Shown here one piece after another: positions 12,364 to 25,032 of a stretch of 53,370 nt of DNA. Under the pieces are notes generated by a model. The model had not been told where the DNA came from. It did no database searches and worked only from the letters and a program-made list of their open reading frames with translations. Origin of the DNA: Pigoraptor vietnamica (taxonomy: Eukaryota; Opisthokonta; Filasterea). Within the stretch, counting starts at the first letter, position 1. The number at the start of each line of letters is the position of its first letter. The position numbers and the translations under genes are program-made. The stretch spans positions 1-53,370 of the forward strand of contig CALSCQ010001204.1 of NCBI GenBank assembly GCA_943704525.1. The letters are read 5' to 3'.

Positions 12364-14310
12364 TCACGCGCCTTCGTTGCACAGCATATTCAAAATCATC
12401 GTCGCCGCCTCGCTCCCAATCGTCCGCGGCAGCCCATGCGGGTCGTACTCTACGTTGTTCGGATAGAAGTGTACGTAGTCCCAGGTTCGATCCCGTCCGC
12501 GCGCAACGGTCAGCGCGAACATGTCGAGCACGAGGGCGTCCGGAAGCATCTCGGCGACGATGCGCAGCGCGAGCTTGTTGTACACGTCCTGCCTGGCGAG
12601 ATCGCGCGTGCCCGACAGAGCGACCTCGATAAACGCCGGGGACGAGTGGTAAATGACGATGCGCGGAGGGCGCGGGGCGTTGAGCACCGCGTTGAGTGTC
12701 GAACGTAGGACCATCTCGAAGTCTTCGATCGTAAAGTACGGCTGCGCGTTGGTTGGACTTGTCAGTGGGAATGGCCTTGAATGTCACATACACGCACACG
12801 GACACAACACACAGCCACTCACACAAAACGCAAAACACAAACACAAACACAAACGCACCTGCATCATGTGCACGCCCTCACTCAGCACGAGGACGTCCCA
12901 CGCGTCCTCCGCAAGCACCCGCCGCACAGAACTGAGCCCCGACTCCAGATCCTCTCGCAGGTTAAAGTACCACGTGGCGTTGAGGCGCGAGTAGGCGCAC
13001 AACTTCGGCATGCAGTAAAGCGGCCGCTGTTCGAAAAAGCCCCACATGTACCGTATTTGAAAGTGCGCACCGAGTGCGGAAAAGTGCGTGTGCGGCGTCT
13101 TGGTGAACGGGAAGAACCACGACGGCGGCTCCTTTCCGCGCGCCTCATGCACTAGCCGCGTCCCGAAGTCGAAGAACAGGTTGTTCGTGCGCGAGTCCCC
13201 GGCAAAAAGCACGCGCCGAATTCCCCTCCGCGCAAAGCACTGCGCAATCTCTTCCTCGGCGTACATGCGCAGGCGACACCCGTACGGACACCACACATAA
13301 TCTCCGTCCGCCGTCCACAGCCGCAACTGCTCGGCGGTTGACGGCGCGCGGCACAGCTGCGGATCGACCGGTCCCCGTGGTCGCAGTAGCCAGCGCCCGC
13401 GGCTCCCATCGAACGACTGTCCACCCGCGCACACGGGCAACGCATCAATGGCCGCGCGCACACCGCTCAGCGACGCCGCACTTGGCGCGGGGAAGGGGGC
13501 GCGTGGTCCCACAAGGGACGTCAAGGAAAACACGGGCGGCGCATCGCCCCACAGGAACATCATGTCGCACGCATGCTCGAAGCCGTCCGGGATGCCCGAC
13601 ACGATCGATCCAATCGACCGCGTGCAGCCGCGCCCATAGGCCATGTGGTGCGCAAAGTCGGCGTACTCGAAGCGTATCGTCATGTTCCACACGAGCGCAT
13701 CCGTGACGCCATGCAATCCCTCGTAGCGAAACGTGTACGTTCCGTTGCAGTGATCGTACGACATGGCGAACGCCTGGACGGGCTTGCGCGGGTTGCACTG
13801 CGCTTGGGGGGCGCAGTTCGCGCACACGAGCGTGCCACGCATCCACAGACCGGCGAGCGGGGCGCCGAGTGCGGCGAGACGCACGTTGACGTCCACGTCA
13901 AATATGGTGGGATCGCGCGGATCGAACCCCATTCGCGCAACAGACACGGCGAACGCGTCCTTGCCGGTGCACGATTCGTTTCTCCTGCGCACTTGCGCGG
14001 CCGACAGGGCACATCGCTCGAGGCTGTCCGTGTCGAGCGCATACGTCGTGCGTTGGCGAAGCGGCACTTTCGAGTGTTCCGCAAACGGCAACCGGAGAGC
14101 CTGCGCGTTGCGGCGTCCGCCAAAGTCCGGCCTCGTCACATTGACGTCGTGTGCGAACAAAGTGTCGCACACCTTCCGGTAACCCGGCAGCTGCTCTTCG
14201 CCAAGGTCCAAGCGCCACACCCACAGCACACACAACACGAGCACCGATAACAGCGCAAGAATATGTCTTTTCCTCCATACGCTCGCGCGACAGACGCCGT
14301 CAGCGGCCAT
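12364..14310 (-). CDS. Type II membrane PC-esterase/NXPE-like SGNH hydrolase
   Basis: Two exons, 12859-14310 and 12364-12741, give 609 residues starting at ATG 14310. A short cytosolic N-terminus with basic residues (WRKRH) precedes one membrane segment (ILALLSVLVLCVLWVWRL), so the body should face the Golgi lumen or outside. A central beta-rich, Cys-containing region resembles the filamin-like domain of NXPE proteins. The catalytic part has the SGNH nucleophile motif VLFAGDSRTNN, with Ser373, and the C-terminal DxxH pair, Asp572 and His575, in WDYVHFYPN. This layout is that of the PC-esterase clan (CAS1, TBL, NXPE), which acetylates or deacetylates glycans. The substrate cannot be told. The intron contains CA on the plus strand, TG in sense. 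Confidence 0.82.
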
Positions 14311-14662
14311 CCTGCACGTCGCGACTGACGGCAAAACGAGAGATGCACTACTGTCAATGCGGTTTTGTACCAGTGTTACTCGGCATGTGCTCGTTGCGCC
14401 ATGCACGTGACATCACGTGGACTCCATTTGGCGCTTTCTGATTGGCTCCGGCGGCTGACAGTCGTCCTTCTTGTTGAGTTCGGCTGTTCATCTTTTTTGG
14501 CAAAAAAGAGGAAGAAGTGGAAAGACGACACGACTTCCACCCTGCGCGCGCGTGTCTCGCATGGGTGCGGTTGCGTCGGGTGAGCTCGGCCAGTTGGGAC
14601 AAGACCGGTCGACGCGCAGGCGGCATCGGGAAGTCGCGGGTTCGAATCCCGCTCGAGCCGCC
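14311..14662. promoter_or_regulatory. Divergent promoter interval with CCAAT box
   Basis: The 352 bp between two divergent start codons. It holds a CCAAT box in inverse orientation (CTGATTGGCT, about 14437-14446), and its right end is a tRNA-like sequence. No TATA box is obvious. Confidence 0.5.
14579..14660 (+). ncRNA. tRNA-like element, probably degenerate
   Basis: A near-perfect RNA polymerase III B box, GGTTCGAATCC (14639-14649), sits in a 5-bp T-arm (GCGGG/CCCGC). An A-box-like TCGGCCAGTTGGG is at 14586-14598. A possible anticodon arm is GACGC/GCATC with a 7-base loop, one mismatch and no U33. The acceptor strands do not pair well (the 3' strand TCGAGCC has no matching 5' strand). I therefore read it as a tRNA pseudogene or tRNA-derived element rather than a working tRNA. 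It abuts the next start codon within 3 bp, so it would lie in that gene's leader. Confidence 0.5.
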
Positions 14663-15739
14663 ATGACGACATCGCAGTCCGATGTGCGCGCCGGCTCGAA
14701 GCGACGCAGCGAAGGCGAGGGTGAGAGCATGACGCCCACGAAGAAGCGCCGGCTCAAGAGCGAAAGCGAGGGTGCGAGCGAAGCCCCCGTCGTCGACACC
14801 GCCCCCCGCAATTCTCCGCCGGTCAGCGGCGCGGGAGAACTGGCGGCGATACGGCTGGACCCACCCGGTATCGAAGGAATGCAACGCCTGGCGCTTTGCT
14901 CCATGGAAGAAATGGCGGAATGCGCGCACCGTCTGCCGACGTCGGAGATGCGGCCAAAGTTTTTCAACTTGACGGACGACCCCCCACCGAAGATGCCCAC
15001 CCACATCTACTTTCGGCCCGCCTCCATGAACGGCTTCGGGCGGCACGTCGCCGAGGACATCAACTGCGTCGCGGTGCTCAACCTCGCCGGTAGGCAAGTG
15101 CTGTGGCCGCCCGAGTTCTGGAGGGTGTACCGCCTCTTCGCGTGGCGTGTGGCCCTCGTCGACAAGAGCCTGGTCGCGATGCGCAAGGACCTCAAGCACC
15201 TGGACGACGAGCTGACGGCGCAGCTGCTGGGGTCGCCGCTACCGACGATGTTGCCCTCCGGCATCCCGATCGTCGACGCGCTGTCGGTGCTGCGATCGAC
15301 GCGTCGCTACTTCCCCATACGCGATGCCACGATGGAGCTGGTCGTCGGCGTCCTCAACAGGGCCCTGGCACGCGCCGGAAAGAAGGCGCGCGAGGCCGTC
15401 CTGCTCCACACGAGCGACATTACCGGTCAACGACCGCCCTCCGGCGGCAAAGGCCGCATTCTAATCGTCCCCTTTGAGAGCGAGGGACGGGTGTGCTGGA
15501 CGGCGGTAATCTTCGACGCTGCGAGTGGCGACATGACGATATTTTCGTGCGCCAAGCGGCGCGTGCTTCGCGAGTGGCTCGAAACGGACGCGTTCGTCTA
15601 CGAGAGCTACGACGCGTTCGAAGAAACGGACGAGGACTGGCTCAAGTGCATGTCGCTAATCGTGAGGGACGTCTTGGAAGTCTCGAACGAGCACTTTATC
15701 GCGCTCGTGCTGCGCTACATGCTCACTGGCGCCGATTAA
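14663..15739 (+). CDS. Intronless protein, weak Ulp1/C48-like core, unknown function
   Basis: A single open frame of 358 residues from ATG 14663 (context GCCGCCATG). The N-terminus has two basic clusters (GSKRRSEG and PTKKRRLKSE), so nuclear location is likely. The C-terminal third contains a strand-loop-strand, RILIVPFES...VCWTAVIFDAASGDMTIFSC. It resembles the core of Ulp1/SENP-type cysteine peptidases, where His-Trp precedes the second strand and an Asp follows. Here the His position is Cys278 before Trp279, and I cannot place the catalytic Gln-x(n)-Cys motif, so a peptidase would be inactive or the likeness accidental. It lacks introns, unlike most neighbours, and begins directly at a tRNA-like 3' end. 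That combination is compatible with insertion of foreign or retro-copied DNA. Confidence 0.6.
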   Translation: MTTSQSDVRAGSKRRSEGEGESMTPTKKRRLKSESEGASEAPVVDTAPRNSPPVSGAGELAAIRLDPPGIEGMQRLALCSMEEMAECAHRLPTSEMRPKFFNLTDDPPPKMPTHIYFRPASMNGFGRHVAEDINCVAVLNLAGRQVLWPPEFWRVYRLFAWRVALVDKSLVAMRKDLKHLDDELTAQLLGSPLPTMLPSGIPIVDALSVLRSTRRYFPIRDATMELVVGVLNRALARAGKKAREAVLLHTSDITGQRPPSGGKGRILIVPFESEGRVCWTAVIFDAASGDMTIFSCAKRRVLREWLETDAFVYESYDAFEETDEDWLKCMSLIVRDVLEVSNEHFIALVLRYMLTGAD

Positions 15740-16852
<1,113 letters not shown>

Positions 16853-17197
16853 ATGCCTCCTCGAAAGAGGAAGAGCGCCAACGACGCTCTCGACGCACCG
16901 CCCCGTTCGAGGCCTCGGGTCGGCCGTCCCGCAGCTGTTGTGGTCGCCGTTGAGTCCGCCGCCGCCGCGGTCGCAGCAGCCGTTGATCCCCCGCCGATAG
17001 TATTCTTTTACGAGAATTCGCCGGTTACGTTTAAGAGCCTTCACGGTGCGAAACAGTGTGTGGCGCGGATGCTTGGGCTCAACCCCGAAGCGTGCGTATA
17101 TGTCCGCGAGGGAACAACAGACGAATTGGACTGGGCTGAATTCTCGAGCGTCGCGCCGGTCGAAGAGGGCGCCTATCGAGTGACTGCAAGTGACTAG
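16853..17197 (+). CDS. Small intronless basic/ubiquitin-like protein, unknown
   Basis: 114 residues from ATG 16853. The N-terminus is basic (PPRKRKS) with an AT-hook-like RPRVGRP, followed by an Ala/Val-rich linker. The C-terminal 70 residues look like a compact alpha/beta domain. A strand (PIVFFYEN), a helix (SLHGAKQCVARMLG), a strand (ACVYVREG), LDWAEF and a final strand (GAYRVTA) follow the order of a ubiquitin-like fold. I do not recognise a family. It lies 450 bp before a Crinkler-like body that lacks an N-terminal ubiquitin-like header, so it may be a detached header. Transcription likely stops in the T run at 17216-17228. Confidence 0.6.
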   Translation: MPPRKRKSANDALDAPPRSRPRVGRPAAVVVAVESAAAAVAAAVDPPPIVFFYENSPVTFKSLHGAKQCVARMLGLNPEACVYVREGTTDELDWAEFSSVAPVEEGAYRVTASD

Positions 17198-17381
17198 AGT
17201 TTCTACTTTTTCGATCTTTTTTTTTTTTGGCATTATCTCTTTTCCGGAATCAACTCCCACCGGAGTGCCCGTGCAAGTGGAGTGGATGGATTGAAGCTGA
17301 TCCGACATTCTCTCTCTCTCTCTCTCGCGCACGCCTGTGTGTGTGTGGTGTGTGCGTGCGCGCGTGCGTGTGTTTGCTTGT

Positions 17382-17419
<38 letters not shown>

Positions 17420-17420
17420 C

Positions 17421-17464
<44 letters not shown>

Positions 17465-17647
17465 TCGATGGTCTATGATTTAAGCTGCTCCGACATCTTC
17501 CTGACTTTGTGGGGTAGATGAGCAATTTGCTATTTGTGAGGCTGATCGGCGGGCGGTGTGCGTACTCATGCGTTGCTCTTGCTCCACTTGAGAAGAGTTT
17601 CCACTTACGAAGCGTTTCCCACAGCGCCTCTGCAGCTTCGACTCGAC
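17198..17647. other. Short intergenic with (TG)n
   Basis: T tract at 17216-17228, CT run at 17308-17326, then a TG/TGCG microsatellite at 17337-17462. No exon seen. Confidence 0.6.
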
Positions 17648-19912
17648 ATGGACGACGTCGATTTGATCAGGGGACTCAAGGACATGCTCGCAGGGTAAGC
17701 ATGGCCGCAGGTGCTCAGCAGCGTCGAGAGCATTCTGTTTGAGACGTGCACTACGCACTATTGGCACTGACGTCCATGTGCATGCAGTCCGCTTCACGTG
17801 AGTCGCACTTTGGCGGAAAAGGCCATGGCGATGGCGAGAACTTCGGCGCAGTCGACGCCGTACACATCATACAAGCGTTCGAAGCCTTTCCGCTGCCGCC
17901 CGGCGACGGTCTCAAGGCATCCCTCGATCAGCTGAAAGCTGCCTATGAGAGTGTCAGGAACGCGCTCACGGGGGTTCCGGAGAAAATTTTCGACCCTCCC
18001 CCCTTCCCTCTTCCGTCGCACGTTACGCATGAACGGGCGGTTCAGGTTCGAACGGGCTGTACGGACCTGTTGACGTTGCTCTTTTCCGAGAGGCTTCCCG
18101 ACGTGCTCAACATTCTCAACAGCGGAGCGGTTGACGCGGCGGTGAAGAACGAGATGGAGCGTCATGCTGTGGCACAGTTCGTGAGGGCAGCGGCCAGTGC
18201 CGTCTCCGCGTCTATTCTCGAAAGTGGGGAGGGTCGTGAGGCGCAGATTCACTACCACGGCTGGTACATGGCGATGGAGGCGGCGATTGCTGCGTTTTCG
18301 TTGGACTTTATGACGATCGTCGAGAAGCCGCTTTCGTCGTTTTCGGATTTCGACGCGGAAAGGAGGATCGATCTCACCGTGTGCCACCGTGCCCTTCCGG
18401 CGCCCCTCCTCCTCGCCGAGCTCCAACGAAACGAGAATGACGGCGAACACAAGGAGTTCAGTAAGCTGGTCGCGCAGATGGCTCTCTCAGCAGCGTTCCT
18501 GCACTTCAACAGGCCCCAGCAGTGCGCCGACATCGTCCTGTGGGGTGTTTTGGTGAAAAAGTTCGAGGGCAAGCTCGTCGCCATGACCCTGCGGCCGTGC
18601 GTGAAGGGACGCCCCGTCGTCAACCTCTTCCAGAACGTCAAGTCATTCAATATTACCACCAAGGACGGCCTTCGAACTCTCTTTCGCTTAGCGGCGCTCG
18701 TCGTGCAACAGGGATTGCGCCTGGGGGCGGCTGCGATGGGTGATGCCGACTTGATGCCCCCCTACTCGGTCGTGGCTGACGTCCCTTGCCCCTCGCGTCC
18801 GCGATCGAGCCGAGATAACAGCCCCGAGGCCTCTCGAAAGTCTGCGCGCGGGTCGTCCGGAGCCGCTGTCGGAGGTGAAGGCGGCCCTGTCGACGCCCCG
18901 TGCGCGCTTCTCGGTGATCGGTGCTCCATGTCCTTGTTGGAGGACTGTGTCGGTGTGCAGGTTCTGCTAACGCGGTGCAAGGTGGCCGTTGGTCTCAAGA
19001 TTGGCGCCATTGTGCACGAGGTACGGATGTTTGAGTGTGCATGTGTGTGCGTCGTACTAGATTATCTTACACACTCGACGGTGATGCCTTTGTCCAGTCC
19101 CATACAACGAGGGCCTGGAAGGCTACGTGTGGGACGGACGTTTTTTGCGTCATTGTGAAGCAAGACCAGGGCGACTCTCGCGAAATTGAGCTCCTAACGA
19201 ATCTACAATGTGACTCCATTGTACGGCTGGTGTTCGCGACCCGTGCGCCGGGCATGTATGCGATAGTGCAGCCATTCCTTCTCGAGCTGCCGGCAGAACA
19301 GTCTGAAGAGCAGGTGAGATTATGGTCTTTTGAGGATGCTTCGTCCCAGAGGAAGTGCAACTGACGGATCGCTTTGAGGACTTCAACGTAGATGTTGCGC
19401 TATCTCCGTGACGCCATCATAGGGCTCGTGGCACTCCACTCACTCGGCTTTGTGCATCGTGACCTTAAGCCCAATTCGCTGCGACGCAACTTGCGGCGGA
19501 AGGGGGGGGCTCACGATCACGGACTTCGACTTCGCGGCGCCTATCGACCCAACAACTGGACGTGTCGCGGGGAACGTTGGTACGGAGGTGAGCTATTGAA
19601 TTCTGCTGCCGAGATAGTTCTGTTTTTTTTGTGTCGGTAACGTTCCGCACTCGCACGACAGGGGTTCACGGCGCCCGAGGTGCAAGTGCGCTGTCTGACC
19701 TCTTCTCGCTGGGGAAGTCCTTCGAGTCACTCTTCCCCGAGCTCAGCTCGCCCATTCTCGATGTTATGACAAGGGCAAAGGAGAGGGATCGGCCAACTCT
19801 TCAAAGGCTCTCGGGACTTGTGGACGACGCGTTGTTGCGGGCCACCTTCCCGAATGGCTGCGACACGGCGGTCTGCATTGGGCGCAATGCGAGTGATCGA
19901 ACCACTCTGTAA
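17648..19912 (+). pseudogene. Crinkler-like nuclease/kinase gene, disrupted
   Basis: Blocks: a possible first exon 17648-17694; a long block about 17776-19020; 19098-19313; 19392-19587; and 19664-19912. The long block has a helical region, then IDLTV...LLLAELQRNE, which resembles a PD-(D/E)xK nuclease core, and a Ser-rich linker. The later blocks form a protein kinase: VIVKQ (beta-3 Lys), REIELL (helix C), VHRDLKP (catalytic loop), ITDFDFA (DFG changed to DFD) and GTEGFTAPEV. Nuclease plus kinase in one chain is seen in Crinkler-type effectors of fungi, oomycetes and other eukaryotes. Two shifts break the kinase: one near 19471-19480, directly after the catalytic loop, and one near 19672-19685, after the APE motif. 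The short first exon also joins out of phase. The frame stays free of stops on both sides of each break, so decay is recent or the reads contain errors. Confidence 0.6.
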
Positions 19913-20595
19913 GTAACAGTCAGTTTCAGCGCTGGAGATAATGATCCTGCTATTGGTGGACTCTTTGCGAAAGGTCGGTACAAAAAATTGAGGCCTAACA
20001 GTAAGTGCCGTTCGAAAGTGGGTACAAGTTACAACGCAACATCACGCGCTGCGATGCACGCCCTTCGCCACGCCTATCTAGCGAGAGCAGCCTCCGACCG
20101 CCATCGTCGCGCTCGGCTGCCGCGTTCGGCCGGTTCGGCAACGATGGAGGCATAAACCGCCGGCGTATATCGACTGCCCTTCGCTGCGAACCCATGATGG
20201 TTTCACGATGCACGTTGTCCGTGGCGCCCGTCTCGTAGAATCCCATGCCATGCGCTGTGGCAACTGCTGCCCTTCGTGGTAGACACCTGCCGCATCTCGT
20301 AGGATGGATTCTCGTCGCACAAATTCATGGTTGCCACGAGCGTTAATAATGACGGCCACATCGGAAAGCGCGCCGTTCGCGCCAACGAGAACCTCGCGAA
20401 TGCGTTCCATTCATCACGGCACCTTCCCGAATGGTAACTGCTGGCTTCATAAGAGCCTCAATGGTTCCCACTTACATATTTACACACCGCACTATTTGCA
20501 TCCCCGCGACGTCTCGCGGCGCACGTGACCAGCCACATACGCCACAAACGCGCACACGCACAGCGCAACGTCCCGCGCGGTGTTGCTTTCGGTAT
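19913..20595. other. Convergent intergenic region
   Basis: Tail-to-tail between the Crinkler-like gene and UAP1. Open frames on the minus strand (20078-20410, 19995-20246) have no recognisable family and no supported splice pattern. I leave the region unannotated. Confidence 0.45.
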
Positions 20596-22267
20596 CTAAG
20601 CGCTCTTGAGGAGAATGGGCGACCTGAACGACCGTCCCTTGACGATCGACTCGAGACCCTCCCCCGCATAGCTCACCGCAGGATCAATCTCGCACTCGGC
20701 CGCCGCCTCGTCGCCTTCGATCGTCCCGCCGGCAGCCACGATGAACCGCTTGTGAAGCGCCATGAGGTCGCGGCGGCACGTGACCGGGTTGCTGTCGGCG
20801 GCCGAGGGCGCGTTCTTCAGCGGCGAAAACTCCGACTGGCGGTCCGTCTCGAGCACCGCCATCGACGCGGCGAAGGGGAAGACATCAAAGATGAAGAGCT
20901 CCATCTTGAACCCGTTGTTCGACGACGGCTGCACAGGGTTTCCGCGCGCGTCGATCGTGGGGATCTTCTTGCTCGCCATGTGGTGGTGCATCTCGGCAAT
21001 GTGCTTGCGCGCAATGTCCTCCAGGAAACTCACGTGGAAGTAGTGGTTTGCGATGTTGGCGGCGTTGAACGTCAGCGCGCCGTCCTCGTTTCGCCGCTGC
21101 GCCGTCTGCGGCGTGATCTCGCTATACTCGACGACCTGGTACTTGCCGTCGCAGAGGCAAAGCACGCCGACGGGCTCGGACGGGTGGGCCTTCGGCACCA
21201 CCTTGTTGCCGCACACGGCGCCCTTCTCGACGCAATAGCCGATAAAGACAGGGTCCGCGACGTGGACAAGAATGTTGTCGACGCAGTACGCGTGCACGTG
21301 CTCGATCCCCCGCGCGCGCATGTCGGCCAGCGCCCCGCTCGACGCGAGCGCGTTGTAGAGGCCGCCGTTTCCGTCGGGGGAGCGCGCGATCGACGACTTG
21401 GACTCGAGGATGATCTTGCCGTCGGTCGTCATGCACGGCAGCGTCCCTTGCTCAAAGAAGATAAGGTTGGCCGGGTGGAGGCCAAAGTAGTTGCGCGCCG
21501 CAAAGTAATCGATGGTCATCTCCTTGGTCGCCTCGCTCGTCATGATGTACCTGTGAAAAGGCGCGAGGTGAGGGAGCGGTAACGACCCGCACGCATCGAA
21601 CATTCAGAAACACATACGCACGCATGCACGCACGTGCACGCACGCACAGTCTCACACGCACAATGCAGCAGACCACCCACCAGGGAATCACGACATTGGA
21701 CACGCCCATCTTCTCCGCAACCAGCTTCTGGAGCTTCGCGATGCGCTCCCCCTGAATCTGGTACAGCGACTTGCCCGACGGAAGGCCGACGTCGTACATG
21801 CCCTTCGGGTTCGTCGTGCCGAGCCGCGTGCCCTGCCCACCGGCGAGCAGCAGCGCGCACACCTTGCCGGCGGCAATCTGCTTGTACCCCTCCGTCTCCC
21901 ACCGCGCGTGGTCCTTCTTGTTGCCGATCAGCGTCGAAAAACACTCCTTTGGCAGCGGACGCAGCTTCTCGTCAAGCTTGGAGGCGCTCGCCATCGTCTG
22001 CATGCCCTCGCGGAAGAACGAGTTGACGCGCGCAATGTCGATCGACCGGATGTCGTTGAACAGCCGCGTGCGCTCCTCAAGAGTCAGCTCGTCCCAAAAG
22101 GCGAGGAGATGCGACTGTCCGTGCGCGGCGAGGTCCCTCCGCAGCGCGTCCACGTCGTCGGGACCAACGGAAACCGTGCTCGTCTGAGGCGCCATCTTGC
22201 AAAGGTTCGCAGGCTCTGCGTGCGCGCCATTGATCGACGCCATGTCGTTATTGGGTGTGCCAGGCAT
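20596..22267 (-). CDS. UAP1: UDP-N-acetylglucosamine pyrophosphorylase
   Basis: Two exons, 21681-22267 and 20596-21550, encode 513 residues (family about 480-520). The enzyme joins UTP and GlcNAc-1-phosphate to make UDP-GlcNAc in the cytosol, for chitin, N-glycans and GPI anchors. The nucleotide-binding signature LLLAGGQGTRLG is intact, followed by PKGMYDVGLPSGKSLYQIQ. The intron splits the Trp codon of IPWYIMTSE, a fixed family motif, which proves the junction. Later come GLYNAL, HVHAYCVDNILV and NGFKMELFIFDVFPF, all uridyltransferase hallmarks. Start 22267 gives MPGTPNND; a second ATG 24 bases later is possible. A TATATAAAG on the minus strand near 22984 lies too far for a simple leader and could serve a non-coding first exon. 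Confidence 0.95.

Positions 22268-25032
<2,765 letters not shown>

Noticed and set aside
12481-12497. B-box-like GGTTCGATCCC
   Set aside because: It lies inside a well-supported PC-esterase exon, with no tRNA fold around it.
14354-15199. Long minus-strand frame with a GFEPATS/ERDSNPR-like stretch
   Set aside because: That stretch is the known artefact of reading a tRNA-type T-arm in antisense; the plus-strand gene has better codon use.
20078-20410. Minus-strand frame reading MERIREVLVGANG...
   Set aside because: Looks partly protein-like but no family, partner exon or supported splice sites; left as unexplained.
20431-21582. 383-codon plus-strand open frame
   Set aside because: Antisense shadow of UAP1 exon 2.
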